A program made the position numbers and the translations under genes. 64,000 nucleotides of DNA from Longimicrobium sp. (GTDB lineage Bacteria > Gemmatimonadota > Gemmatimonadetes > Longimicrobiales > Longimicrobiaceae), in the NCBI GenBank assembly GCA_036389135.1, contig DASVQP010000059.1, forward strand, positions 1-64,000, written 5' to 3'. The notes under the pieces were generated by a model. It was not told the origin of the DNA and did not search any database. It saw only the letters and a list, made by a program, of their open reading frames with translations. Of the stretch, positions 52,814 through 62,854 are shown one piece after another (the stretch's first letter is position 1; each line of letters opens with the position of its first letter).

Positions 52814-55216
52814 ATGGCACGCTCGAATGTTCTTTCCCAACCCCCTCGGGATGAAGCCGAACGCGACTTCCGCCTACGCTTCCTCGAAAGCCGTCGCGAA
52901 GGGTTCCAAGACTTCTTCAGCGAAGTGATGAGCCAGGCGTTTCCCAACGACTTCGTCCCTGTTCAACCACACGGCAGAGAGGGGGACTGGAAGTGCGATG
53001 GGTACCTGCGATCCAAACAGGAGGTATTCCAGGTCTACGCACCCGAGAACCTTCGCAACCGGGCGCGCCTCTTGGCCAAGATTGAAGCCGATTTCATCGG
53101 CGCCCTCGCCCATTGGGGAGCGCGGATGCGCCGCTGGACATTCGTGTTTAACGCGAATGGTCTGCCCTCATTCGCCGTGGAGAAACTAGAGTTCCTGCAG
53201 TTACAGCATCCAGCGGTGAAGGTCGGACACTGCGGCTACGAGGAACTCCTTCTGCTTTCGTCCACCAGAGCTGATACACGCGGTCCGCGTCCGGCGCAGG
53301 ACGCACTCGAGCGCTACTGGGTCTGGCTAGAAGTACAGGCCGAGGAACCGCCGACAGCACCTCACCTTGTCCTGCTCCAGCGTGCGGACCTTCCGCTCCG
53401 GCTTGCATCCCCCCCCGAACTCGACCGGTGGGGCAATCTATCATCTGAAGCACTGTACAAAAAGGTCGCGGTGGGCGAGATCTGGGAGGTACCAGGGCCA
53501 GGGGCGCCGCCCGGCCGACTAACCGACTCCCACCTTCGGCTGTACCACTTCTTTCGTACCAGCAGGCGCACACTCGTGACCGGTGACTCTGGGAGTGGGA
53601 AGTCCACGCTGCTCCACCGCTTCGCGGCGGCACAAGCTCGCAGGCTTCGTCAGATCGGCCCCGGACACGGCCGGCGTCATACACCTGTGATCGCCGAACT
53701 TTGGAGGTTTTCTGATGAGGTCGGGCTCGTACAGTTGATCACCCACGCCCATGGGCTGGCGGAATCCGGGATTACCCCGGCGGAGGCACGCACGGCACTC
53801 GAACTCGGCTACTTCATCGTCCTCCTTGACGGAGTTGACGAGATCACCCAGCCGGAGCGCCGCCGCGCGTGCCTCGCAGAGATCGACCAACTCGTGGCGA
53901 CTCACCCAAACATGCGGCTAGTCCTGACCAGCCGATTCATACCCCGTCCACCACCCGGCTTCGCGGAGGTCACGATCGGTCCGCTGGTATGGGATGATGT
54001 CGCACGCGCTGCAGCGACGATTCAGATGACTATGGGCAGCCCGGCCAATCCCAAGCGCGGCGATTTTGAAGTTCGACAACAGATTCGGCCCCAGTTTCTT
54101 TCGGTCTGCACCCGACCGCTCACCTTGGCGCTCGTGCTCTACGGGCTTACAAAGCAGCGCGCGGCATCGCGTAACCTCTTCGACCTCTACGACCAGACGT
54201 TCGCCGGACTCCTCGACTGGGAAGAGCGGAATGGAAGAACTCCTTCGGCGAGTCGTACAACAGCCGTCCTCGAGGCGGGAGCGTACGAACTTATGAAGAT
54301 CTCGCCGGCCCAACTCGCGCTCCCCGCCTGGGCCGCACTCGCGGCCGGCGACCATGCCTCCACACGTGACCGTGTTGAGGCGGAGGATGCCCTTCGAGTG
54401 GCAGCATCGATAGGGTTGCTCCGTCTTGAAGCCGGCGTGCTATCCTTCGCCCATCGTTCCTATCAGGAATTCTATGCTGCCCGGCACATAGGGCTCAGCT
54501 TGAACCCTGTGGGCGACGCACTAAGTATTGACGTCGGCATCTTCCCGTACCTACTCGCTTCTAGTAAGGATCCAGAACCGCTCGTACGGCGACTGCTCGA
54601 TGCCTCGCCAGATGTGTCGACGCTCGCGCATATCATACGTGAGACGTCTACAGAGAGCGCCAGTTGGAATGGCTTGGAAGATTTGCGCCGCGCTATCAAT
54701 GCAGCGTTCGTTTTGGACGAGGCCGAGCAGGCGCCGTTGGGGTGGGATGAGGCGCTGATCCTCGGTGCCGCGCGACAGATCGCATCAGCATCCAAGAACT
54801 ACTTCCCGAAGCTCGGGCCGCTCGTCTACAAAGCGGTCGGTGTCCTGCTCAGAAGGGGATACTGGTCTGCTTGGGAGGAGGCTCTTGTACTCCTCACACA
54901 CGAACTCAGTGCGCACGACATTGGTGGGAGTGACCTCATCGCTCGCGCGCTCGCGCACACTAACCTCTCCTGCTGGGAGGATGAGACAGTGAATCACTCG
55001 GAATGGCAAAAATCCGAAGCCGCGTACCAGTTCGCAGTAGCTTGGAGCGAGCGGCGTCTAAGCGACGCCCGGCGGTACTTGGCTCGCATGGAGCGCGTCC
55101 CGCGGCGGCGTTCGCGACGATCGAACAAGAGCGCTACACCGCCGGTCTACAAGAGTCCTGAATGCCTGGACCTCTTCGAACAACGCGGTGACGCAGATTC
55201 AGCTTCTGATGATTGA
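52814..55216 (+). CDS. NACHT-type STAND NTPase with N-terminal restriction-nuclease-like domain
   Basis: This 800-residue protein starts at the ATG at 52814. Residues about 57-77 (GDWKCDGYLRSKQEVFQVYAPE) follow the GxxGDxxCDGxL...FQxYAP pattern seen in N-terminal domains of STAND and ABC-3C defence proteins, which may be PD-(D/E)xK nucleases or sensors. The NACHT domain has Walker A VTGDSGSGKSTLLHR near residue 255, Walker B YFIVLLDGVDEI near 335, and MRLVLTSRF. The C-terminal 300 residues include the winged-helix-like AHRSYQEFYAARHI block, typical of NACHT proteins, then helical repeats. Phage-sensing and self-sacrificing defence is a family-based expectation. Confidence 0.88.
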   Translation: MARSNVLSQPPRDEAERDFRLRFLESRREGFQDFFSEVMSQAFPNDFVPVQPHGREGDWKCDGYLRSKQEVFQVYAPENLRNRARLLAKIEADFIGALAHWGARMRRWTFVFNANGLPSFAVEKLEFLQLQHPAVKVGHCGYEELLLLSSTRADTRGPRPAQDALERYWVWLEVQAEEPPTAPHLVLLQRADLPLRLASPPELDRWGNLSSEALYKKVAVGEIWEVPGPGAPPGRLTDSHLRLYHFFRTSRRTLVTGDSGSGKSTLLHRFAAAQARRLRQIGPGHGRRHTPVIAELWRFSDEVGLVQLITHAHGLAESGITPAEARTALELGYFIVLLDGVDEITQPERRRACLAEIDQLVATHPNMRLVLTSRFIPRPPPGFAEVTIGPLVWDDVARAAATIQMTMGSPANPKRGDFEVRQQIRPQFLSVCTRPLTLALVLYGLTKQRAASRNLFDLYDQTFAGLLDWEERNGRTPSASRTTAVLEAGAYELMKISPAQLALPAWAALAAGDHASTRDRVEAEDALRVAASIGLLRLEAGVLSFAHRSYQEFYAARHIGLSLNPVGDALSIDVGIFPYLLASSKDPEPLVRRLLDASPDVSTLAHIIRETSTESASWNGLEDLRRAINAAFVLDEAEQAPLGWDEALILGAARQIASASKNYFPKLGPLVYKAVGVLLRRGYWSAWEEALVLLTHELSAHDIGGSDLIARALAHTNLSCWEDETVNHSEWQKSEAAYQFAVAWSERRLSDARRYLARMERVPRRRSRRSNKSATPPVYKSPECLDLFEQRGDADSASDD

Positions 55217-55239
55217 GGATTGTGGTCTCCACTAGGTTA

Positions 55240-55263
55240 GGGGGTGATCGGTCGATCTCCCCC
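55240..55263. terminator. Imperfect hairpin between convergent NACHT and operon genes
   Basis: GGGGGTGATC pairs with GATCTCCCCC (one mismatch) with a small loop, between two convergent stops. It is a weak candidate for a terminator. Confidence 0.4.
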
Positions 55264-55316
55264 TCATGCCCTGTGTCAGACGCTTCAGATAGGATCGAGC
55301 AAACTGTCCGGAGAAC

Positions 55317-57029
55317 TCACGCGCCTCGTAGCGGCGCCTTGAAGCCTTCCGGGAACAACGTGGACGCCTTCCGCGTCCGATGTTCCTCATCCAACACCCG
55401 CTGAGCGTCCCCGAGCCAGCGCTCTCCGTGGGGAGTAAGCTGAACGGCACGCCCTTCCACAGACTCCAGCAATCCGAGCTCCGTCATCAGGCTGAACGCG
55501 GGTCGGATTCGAGGTGGGTAGTAGAACCGGCTGTCGGGCGGCCTTCGCACAATCTCAAAGCCGTCATCGCCCATGGCGAGAAAGAAGCGGTAGGCGCGGC
55601 TCGCGAGTTTCTCCACCGCGACGCGGATCGCCTGCCCCAGAACGCAGCTCTCCATCACCCAGCCGAACGCCTCCTCGACGGGGCGATCCGCCTGTGCGTC
55701 AAACGCGCCGGAGAGTACCTCCAGGGAGATCCGGCCTGCCCCGCCACGAAGATGCGTCTGGCGGGCCCATTCTGGTACGCCAGGCCGGACCGTCCGCCAG
55801 TGGGCGGTGATGAGCAGGAGAAGCAGGATGGCGCCCCCCACGACCTCACCGCCCTCACCAGCGTGTTGTACCGCGTGGGAGAGCGATTCGAGGCCCCGCT
55901 CCTCATCGACTCCAGTCGGGTCATACCGATCGAGAAGCCGGCGCTGGGCGTCGCTCACGGACACACCGGAGAGCGATTCCCCCAGCCAGTCCAAGACGAT
56001 CCCGGAATCTCGCGCGTTCTCCCACAGGCGCTGCGTGATGGTGCGCGTCGCCGCAGCCCTTCCTTCGGCGTGCAATCCCTGGATGACCGGAACCGCCGCA
56101 TGGAGCAGCGCATAGAGCGCGACACGCTCATGCTCCCGCTCCTGGTAGCGCTGCCAGCGGGTCCACGTCTCCACCAAGTGGGGGGAGACTTCAGGTACGC
56201 GCCCGTCCGCGAAGCGTCCGGAGGTAAAGAGTGCGTGGAAATCCTCGGGCTCCAGAGGTGCTCCAGCCTGCCGAAGCAATTCCAAGAGGAGGGTGAGCGA
56301 ACGCGCTCGGGCGCGGTCGGAGGCAAACAGGTCCGGGCGCTCTCGCCGGCTGCGCACGCGCAGGAGCAGGTCCGCGAGCAGTGCATTCTCCGGATCATCC
56401 ACCGGAACGGGGCGCAGACAGAGCACGTCCGCGAACACCTGAATCACTCGCATGGGGACCGTGTCGGTCGGTGCCAGGAGCAGCCGGCGCTCCTCGTCCG
56501 CGCCGGGGACCGACTCGACTACCCGGTGGAACGCCTCCCCCAGCGGCACACCCGTGGAAAGGGTCAGGCTGAACGCGCGGCCGTCCGGCTCGGCACAGCC
56601 CAGCGCCAGGAAGCTCGCGCGGTAGTAAGCCGGCACGAAGGCGCTGGCGCGGAGCGCACGGCCCACGGGAACGGGGGCGGAGGGATTGTCCGAGCGGAGC
56701 GGGATGGTGCGGGCCTCGTCCACGCCAACGATCCCGTTCTTCCCAGGTTCGGCGTACAGAGTGGCGAACCGGAACAGGTTCTCCATCCGACCCAGCCACC
56801 AGGCCTGACGCTCCTCGGTGCGCGGAAAGGCCCCCGCTTCTGTCTGCTGGTGGAAGGTCCACAGCGCCCAGGCGAAGAAGGAGTAGTACCGTACGTTGAC
56901 CGTGGCGCCGGTGAGCCCTGGCATCAGCTCATCGATGAAGCGCCGGCCCACGGGCTCGAGACCGAGCGGCGCGAGCCCGCGGTGCTCCTCCAGGCCACTG
57001 CCGCGCTGGGTCCAGCAGGGGAAGCTCAT
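55317..57029 (-). CDS. Uncharacterised protein, partner of PLD nuclease
   Basis: This 570-residue protein starts at the ATG at 57027-57029, which overlaps the stop of the PLD gene (ATGA). I recognise no family. The N-terminus, RFIDELMPGLTGATVNVRYYSFFAWALWTFH, and a C-terminal winged-helix-like segment (FSLMTELGLLESVEGRAVQLTPHGERWL) are the most distinctive parts. The coupled arrangement with a PLD-nuclease-like protein suggests a two-component defence unit. Confidence 0.7.
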   Translation of the reverse strand: MSFPCWTQRGSGLEEHRGLAPLGLEPVGRRFIDELMPGLTGATVNVRYYSFFAWALWTFHQQTEAGAFPRTEERQAWWLGRMENLFRFATLYAEPGKNGIVGVDEARTIPLRSDNPSAPVPVGRALRASAFVPAYYRASFLALGCAEPDGRAFSLTLSTGVPLGEAFHRVVESVPGADEERRLLLAPTDTVPMRVIQVFADVLCLRPVPVDDPENALLADLLLRVRSRRERPDLFASDRARARSLTLLLELLRQAGAPLEPEDFHALFTSGRFADGRVPEVSPHLVETWTRWQRYQEREHERVALYALLHAAVPVIQGLHAEGRAAATRTITQRLWENARDSGIVLDWLGESLSGVSVSDAQRRLLDRYDPTGVDEERGLESLSHAVQHAGEGGEVVGGAILLLLLITAHWRTVRPGVPEWARQTHLRGGAGRISLEVLSGAFDAQADRPVEEAFGWVMESCVLGQAIRVAVEKLASRAYRFFLAMGDDGFEIVRRPPDSRFYYPPRIRPAFSLMTELGLLESVEGRAVQLTPHGERWLGDAQRVLDEEHRTRKASTLFPEGFKAPLRGA

Positions 57030-59779
57030 GCGCGGTCCACCTCCGTGGTGGCGAGAAGCATGTCGATCACGGCGCCGACGAGGGGACTCCGAAAGTCGAA
57101 TGGAAGCAGAAAGCGGCTGCACTGCTGGCACTGCTGCACCTCCGCCGTGCGCAGCGCGGTTTCCGCGTCCGCAGTAGGGAGCGCCATGCTGCAGCCACCG
57201 CAACACAGCTGTCCGCTCGCGCCGATGAAAAGGGGGGCGACCGCCGGTGGCCGCCGGGCGAGCAGTCGCTCGAAGGTCCGCTGGACGGGCTGGGGAGGCG
57301 GGGTGATATCACCAGTGACCGTGTAGTGGAGCTTCCCCTCCTGGCGGGCAATCAACGGGGCCCAGGCTGCGGCCAGCCGGAGCAGCGCAGCGGGACCATG
57401 AGCCGGGGTGAGTAGTTCCTCTAGGATGGCGTCCGCGTGCGGAGCGCCCGGCGACGTCGCGATTGCCCGTGCGTACTCGCGGAGCGCGCCCATCCATCCT
57501 TCGGTGTGCTGCTCGGTCCGAACTCCGGAAACGAACTGAAAGCCTGCGAGCAGGGATGCCTCCGCCCCAGCGGTCCACTCCGGATCACTACACGGAAGCG
57601 CCAGGGTGGCGCCTAACAGCGCCGCCATGGGCACCGAGGTCGCACGCGACGACCAGACCCGCACCATCTCCTTCCGTGTCGCTGGGTGCATCCAGGCCTG
57701 CGCCATCCACCCGTGCGGGGCACCCAGCGCAAAGCCTTCCAGGGCGAATGCACGGTGGAACCAATGGCGGAGGAAGGCGAGAACCTCCTGCTGCTGGTCC
57801 GTCTCGTTCGACTCGAGGCGCAGATACAGAAAGAACGCAAAGTCTGCGAGTGCCAGGGTCAGCCGGCCGCGTGCCGAGATCTGGACGGGTGCATTCGGAG
57901 GAGGTGTGATCTCCTCACCGATCTCCCACAGGCGCTTGACCAATGCGCGAACATCGGAGGCCCGGAGCGGCGGGATCACCTCCACGGTGGGCTCGTCATC
58001 CGCCTCACGGTCAGCCGTCGTGTCGTCCGGCCGCCGTAGATCTCCACGCGAATCGCCATCCTCCGAGTCGAGCTGCCCGCGCCACGCCGCGCGGAGGCTC
58101 GCGACGATCCGTTCGAGGAGCGCACCCGGCTCCGAGGTGCTGGACGTGCCTCCCGGGGATCCGCCCTCCCCGGGTGTGATGCCGGCTACCCAGCGCTCGG
58201 ACGGCACCCGCGGGTCTGCGCGCCCTCCGGCACCGCCCCTGCTGGCCTCTCCCATAGCCGCCGCGGCGGTGAGAGATGACGTCTGGATTTCCGCGACCTG
58301 GGACGCAAGGCGGGCAAGCAGATCGCTCACCCGGAGCAGGTCTCCCGCCTCGGCCCACATCCCTCGGCGTTCCACACTACGAAGTGCCCGGCGGAGCGCC
58401 CGCTCGTCCGCGTCACGGTCCAGTGTGACTGGGCGGTGAAGCCATACGCGCACCGGGGCCGATTCGCCCTCGTCCGTGCGCGCACGGACGGCCACGGGCC
58501 AGGGTGTCTCGGCGTGGAGGACGGCTTCGGGCGCCTCGCAGTCGTACGCACAAAGGTCGGCTGAGCTCAGGGTAGATCTAAGCCGGGTGAGCGGGTACAT
58601 CCCTATGGGGGGCGGAAACTCGATAGTGTACTCGGCCGTGGCCGCCGCGGCACTGAGATGGAGCACGTGTGCTTCGATCCTGTTCCCCACGAGCCGGACC
58701 TCCGGGACGCGAAAGGCCGGCGCCGCGAAGGGTGACTCGTCCGGTCTCCGCTGTGGCCGGAGCCGCTCCCAGTCCTGCACCTCGGCCCCGGCTAGAGCGG
58801 CGAGGAGCGGCTCACACATCTCCAGATCATCGAGAGTACGAAACGTGACCGCCTCCACATTCCCGCCGTCGAGCGCAGAATGCAGCCAGGCGGGGGCGCT
58901 CAGGTTGGCGCTCCCCGTCACCAGCCACCCGCGCGTCCTTCCCCGGAGAAGCACCCACTTCGCGTGGAGCGGGCGCGCGGGACCGGGATCGTCGAGGGCG
59001 AAGTTGTAAACCCGTAGACGCTGCCTGAGCGTGCGCAGTGCCCCTCCGTGGATCTCGTTGTCGCTGGCTGGGCGGCGGTGAAGGTGCAGTGCGGCGTCGG
59101 GGTAGGCTTCCGCCAGCTGCCGGAGCGCCGCGCTCTGCTGGTCAAAGAACGGAGATACCGCGACGATCTCCTGCACGTCTTCGCGGCGAACACGCGCCAC
59201 GATCTGATCCAGTAGCGGGGCCTCTAACGTGTGGAGGAATTCTGGTCCCGTCTGCGGGACCTCGGCAGGGAGGAGTGCCCAAATCCGTTCCGCAGCTCCC
59301 GTGATCTCGTCCCGGATTGCGGAGGGGAGGGAGGGATCCAGAACGACCAGATCGTTGAGGAACCCGGCGTATTGCCGCAGAGCTCGCGCGTCGCCGGTTC
59401 CATCCGCGAACAGATCCAGCCGGTCCACTACCTCAGCGTTTCGGCGGCAGCCGGGGAGCGTGAGGTTGGCGCTCGTCACGAACAGGGTTCCGCCTGCTTC
59501 GTGGAAGAGCATGTAGAGCTTGGGATGGAACACCGCGGAGGCGGTTGGTAGGTGCACTGCGGCCAGGTGATAGTCCACCCCCGGGCCGGTCACCGCAGTG
59601 GCCTCAGCGAATGTGTCGCTGTACCCGCGTGGGTCGATGACCAGGGTAACGCGCCCGACGCCCTCGCGCTGCAGTCGGTGCAGCAACGCGTGCTCCACGT
59701 GCGTTAAGCTCGCCGAGTAGCACAGGAGGAGCGATTGCTCTGCACCGATGGACCCTAGAGCATTGTCGAGATCTAGCAT
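57026..59779 (-). CDS. Phospholipase D-like nuclease with C-terminal zinc ribbon
   Basis: This 917-residue protein starts at the ATG at 59777-59779. It has two HxK motifs of the PLD superfamily: FHPKLYMLF near residue 84, followed by LFVTSANLT, and LHAKWVLLRGR near 270, followed by LVTGSANLS. In each, the HxK plus the downstream SAN forms the classical active-site half, so a single chain could form a complete site. A cysteine pair CCGGC...CQQC at about 858-884 probably binds zinc. The middle (about 400-700) is unassigned. Such PLD proteins act as nucleases in several restriction systems; the substrate here is unknown. Confidence 0.8.
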   Translation of the reverse strand: MLDLDNALGSIGAEQSLLLCYSASLTHVEHALLHRLQREGVGRVTLVIDPRGYSDTFAEATAVTGPGVDYHLAAVHLPTASAVFHPKLYMLFHEAGGTLFVTSANLTLPGCRRNAEVVDRLDLFADGTGDARALRQYAGFLNDLVVLDPSLPSAIRDEITGAAERIWALLPAEVPQTGPEFLHTLEAPLLDQIVARVRREDVQEIVAVSPFFDQQSAALRQLAEAYPDAALHLHRRPASDNEIHGGALRTLRQRLRVYNFALDDPGPARPLHAKWVLLRGRTRGWLVTGSANLSAPAWLHSALDGGNVEAVTFRTLDDLEMCEPLLAALAGAEVQDWERLRPQRRPDESPFAAPAFRVPEVRLVGNRIEAHVLHLSAAAATAEYTIEFPPPIGMYPLTRLRSTLSSADLCAYDCEAPEAVLHAETPWPVAVRARTDEGESAPVRVWLHRPVTLDRDADERALRRALRSVERRGMWAEAGDLLRVSDLLARLASQVAEIQTSSLTAAAAMGEASRGGAGGRADPRVPSERWVAGITPGEGGSPGGTSSTSEPGALLERIVASLRAAWRGQLDSEDGDSRGDLRRPDDTTADREADDEPTVEVIPPLRASDVRALVKRLWEIGEEITPPPNAPVQISARGRLTLALADFAFFLYLRLESNETDQQQEVLAFLRHWFHRAFALEGFALGAPHGWMAQAWMHPATRKEMVRVWSSRATSVPMAALLGATLALPCSDPEWTAGAEASLLAGFQFVSGVRTEQHTEGWMGALREYARAIATSPGAPHADAILEELLTPAHGPAALLRLAAAWAPLIARQEGKLHYTVTGDITPPPQPVQRTFERLLARRPPAVAPLFIGASGQLCCGGCSMALPTADAETALRTAEVQQCQQCSRFLLPFDFRSPLVGAVIDMLLATTEVDRA

Positions 59780-60471
59780 GCGGGAGTTAGGGGCAGATCG
59801 AACCCAGAGAAGTGGTGCACAGGCACAACGCTCGAAAAGACCTCCCCATCCAGTCGAATGCGTGACTAAGCGCGGCTCCACAGATCGTACGCGCGCCCCT
59901 GCACGAGCCGCCAAACTATTCGCCCGGTGAGCCACGCGCGACGACGTTGCGGCTCGGCGAGTACGTGTCCGCTACCTATAGCTAGCAGAAGGCGCTGTGA
60001 CATCGGTAACGATGTAGCAGCTCGCCCCTGCGCGCAATGAGCAACGGCGCCGAATCCGCCCTTTCTGAAGCGCGACTCTGGAGGCTGCCCAAGCTTCGTG
60101 CCGGAACTTAAGGCCCACGAAAGAAACGGCACGTCAGGCGGAGGCACGCAGGACTTAAGCGCGCTACGCCAGAACTCCGGTAGTTCACTTATGTAGAGCG
60201 CGCCGATTGTGGAACTCGATCTGTCACTGACAATGATGCGGTGGCTCGCGTGAGGATGTCTGAAGTTTACCGTTATGGGAAAGTCACATTCCTGAAATGA
60301 AACATGCAAACAATTGCAGGGCGACAGTTTGTGTGCGCATGTGGTGAGAAAATGCTTGCGTAGCCATAGCGTTTCGCATATTGATGATGGGGACGTCATC
60401 TGAACACCGAGCGCAGAAACGGCACGTACGTGTGACGGCGGTTCTGTGTTCTTTAAGGAGGCACCGGCAGG
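59780..60471. other. Intergenic region upstream of tnsB-like gene
   Basis: No gene is seen on either strand. A 13-bp direct repeat, AGAAACGGCACGT, occurs at 60122-60134 and 60415-60427; the second copy is 44 bases before the tnsB-like start. A GACAATGA similar to the 37.2-kb repeats occurs at 60229. The 3' repeat is followed by AAGGAGG (60455-60461), the likely ribosome-binding site. These could be transposase-binding sites or an operator. Confidence 0.5.
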
Positions 60472-62838
60472 ATGGCACGAGCGAGGGCTGGTGCTGAGAT
60501 CAATTGGGAAGCCGTGTTCCGGGTCGCGGATAGCGTCGACGGCGGGTACCGTGCGCGGTACGACGCCGTGGTCGGCGCGTTCGAGGCGAGAGCACTCACG
60601 GGACCGATGCCCACATACAACGGGTTCTGGCGGCGGGCCGCTGGCAGCAGAAAGCCTGTTGCCACACCATCTGCCGTCGGCGTGAGCGCATCCAGTCGGA
60701 GCACGCAACACAAAGCGCCTACAGCTCCCCTGGTCGTCCAAGCACGTGATCGTCTCATCCAAATCGCAGCACGGCTACAGAGTAATGGAGCCTTGTCAGA
60801 CAACGATCTCAATACTCTGCAGCAAACGATTAAGCCAGGCAGTGCAAGCCGCATCGCGCGCCGCAGCCCCGTGCGCGTTGAGGCAGTCATCACGCGGATG
60901 ACGATGCTCGCGGATGAGTGGGAGTCGAGACTGCCCGTGGGGGTGCCGGGGAGATCGCCCGATACGCCCGATACGCCCGATACGCCCGATACGGTCGCGC
61001 CGGTCGCTGACTTCGATGCGGATGTGGAAACCGATGCGGTTGATCCTCCGAATGATGATCAGCCCCATTCGAGCATCCCCTTCGGCACTGTAGTCGGCCA
61101 TGAGCGGATTCCCGCCGGGCTCGTCGTCGCTCGGCTCCGAGCTCGGCTCATCGCGCCGGTACTCAGCGGATACATGACACCGGCGAGGTGTGCGGAATTG
61201 GTACGGCGAGCCACCTGTGGCATTCGAGATTTTGAGATCGCTGATGCCTTCGGGGAGCTTCCGACCTCAGACCTGCGCCGGTTCGCAACGCTCACCGATC
61301 GCACTGTTCGGCGATGGCTCGCACAGGTTACGGATGGCCAAACCGAGGATGCGGCCGCTGGACGTGCAGAGCGAACTGTCGACGAATACCTGCGGCAGCG
61401 ATATCCCACGGGTGTGCAACGCCGACGCAAGCTCCTCCCCGAGCACAAAGAGTGGATCAAAGACCAATATACGGATCAGCCGAACGCTAGCATGGCCGAC
61501 GTTGCCCGTGATCTCAGATCGGAGTTCGGCGCCATCGCGACTGTGCGGCACATCCAGCGCATCCTTTCGACCGAGCTGATCGACACCGAACGAATGGACG
61601 CGCGCGGCGGTCCCCTCGCGAGCGTGTCGTATCGATCGAAGCTTCTGAGAGAGGTGGCCTATCCGAACCAGTGGTGGATCGGCGATCACACATTCGTCAA
61701 TTTCGAGCACCTCGACCCGGAGCACCCGCAGTTATCGAGGGGCCTCACAGACTTCGATCTCCAGTTCGAAGTCGCGGTCGAATCGAGGCGCCGGCATGGG
61801 GTGCTACGGCGCAATCGCTCGGGGATCTGCATCACGCGTTGGATGGACGCTTGTACTCGCCTGACGGTGGGGGTCACGATCTGGTTGACACCTCCTAACG
61901 CAATTCAGACGCTCGCCTCTCTATTCCTCGCCTGTCTTCGGTACGGCATCCCCGAAGGAATCTATACCGACAACGGTTCGGATTTTCGGAGCAACGCCGT
62001 CCAGGGTGCCGTCGTCAATGTGGGGATGCGGCATGCATTCTCGCGGCCGGCTACCCCCGAAGGGAGAGGGAAGTTGGAGCGAAGCTTCCAAACGCTGAAG
62101 CGAGTGCTGGCCCGCTGGCCGGGATCGCTCTGCGGTCGCCATCCCGTTCGCTGGGCGACCGAGCTGCTTCTCACACCGGCTCAGCTGCAGAACGCGATTG
62201 TCCAACACGTTGCCTTAGAAGAACGAGCCGTACCCAACCGGTCCACCGGGTTGCCTCCGGCGATCCACTTCGAGCGAGCAGTAGGCGCCCGCGGGCTGAG
62301 TGGCACGTCTCCCGAAGCGATCGCTCGCTTGCTGACACTGCTCCCCTGCGAGGTCCGCCAGCGCCAGATCTTCGGCGTTGAGGTGGGTAATCTGCCTTAT
62401 TGGTGCCCGGCTCTGAAGACAGTACCCATCGGCTCTCGGCTATTCGTCCACTCGATCCCAAACGAATACGAATACCGATACCTCTCCGCACCGGCGGCCG
62501 ATGGGTCGCTCCGCTACATCGGCCGCGCTCCAGTTTACGACGTGGACCATCCCCCACCGGATCTGGCGGAAGCGGCTGCGCTCGAGGCGGCGTTCGACGC
62601 GCACATAGCTGGGGTGGCCGAGCGTGCTATTCTCGCCGGAGATCAAGCAATCAGGTTAGACGCGGCCGATGTGGAGGGAGAGGTGATTGCGGCCGCGATG
62701 CCGCATGCTCCTCTCTCTGCTGCCTCAGTTCTAGCCTCGCCTTCGATGCGCTCGCTCCCAGCACCGAGCCGCGGGAGCGAGGCGAAGAGGCTGCCGAGCA
62801 AGGTCAACGAAACCGAGATCCCTGACCCCTTCGCGTAA
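60472..62838 (+). CDS. TnsB/TniA-type DDE transposase
   Basis: This 788-residue transposase of the Tn7/Mu/TniA class starts behind AAGGAGG. The catalytic rve core shows GDHTFVNF (Asp405), IYTDNGSDFRSNAV (Asp500) and EGRGKLERSFQTLKR (Glu536), with exactly 35 residues between the last two, the classic DD(35)E. A Mu-C-like beta domain follows. The N-terminal part has DNA-binding-type helices, and a tandem PDTPDTPDTPDT from 60961. The strong GC of this gene and its transposon-type function set it apart from the core. A matching TnsC/TniB-like gene follows 16 bp later. Confidence 0.92.
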   Translation: MARARAGAEINWEAVFRVADSVDGGYRARYDAVVGAFEARALTGPMPTYNGFWRRAAGSRKPVATPSAVGVSASSRSTQHKAPTAPLVVQARDRLIQIAARLQSNGALSDNDLNTLQQTIKPGSASRIARRSPVRVEAVITRMTMLADEWESRLPVGVPGRSPDTPDTPDTPDTVAPVADFDADVETDAVDPPNDDQPHSSIPFGTVVGHERIPAGLVVARLRARLIAPVLSGYMTPARCAELVRRATCGIRDFEIADAFGELPTSDLRRFATLTDRTVRRWLAQVTDGQTEDAAAGRAERTVDEYLRQRYPTGVQRRRKLLPEHKEWIKDQYTDQPNASMADVARDLRSEFGAIATVRHIQRILSTELIDTERMDARGGPLASVSYRSKLLREVAYPNQWWIGDHTFVNFEHLDPEHPQLSRGLTDFDLQFEVAVESRRRHGVLRRNRSGICITRWMDACTRLTVGVTIWLTPPNAIQTLASLFLACLRYGIPEGIYTDNGSDFRSNAVQGAVVNVGMRHAFSRPATPEGRGKLERSFQTLKRVLARWPGSLCGRHPVRWATELLLTPAQLQNAIVQHVALEERAVPNRSTGLPPAIHFERAVGARGLSGTSPEAIARLLTLLPCEVRQRQIFGVEVGNLPYWCPALKTVPIGSRLFVHSIPNEYEYRYLSAPAADGSLRYIGRAPVYDVDHPPPDLAEAAALEAAFDAHIAGVAERAILAGDQAIRLDAADVEGEVIAAAMPHAPLSAASVLASPSMRSLPAPSRGSEAKRLPSKVNETEIPDPFA
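60961..60996 (+). repeat. 9-bp tandem repeat in the tnsB-like gene
   Basis: Four units (GATACGCCC three times, then GATACGGTC) encode a PDT repeat in the N-terminal linker of the transposase. Length changes in this array would stay in frame. Confidence 0.85.
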
Positions 62839-62854
62839 CCACGACGGGAATGCC

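Noticed and set aside
60961-60996. A CRISPR-like short tandem array
   Set aside because: Four 9-bp units without spacers, inside a coding frame; it is a PDT repeat of the transposase linker.
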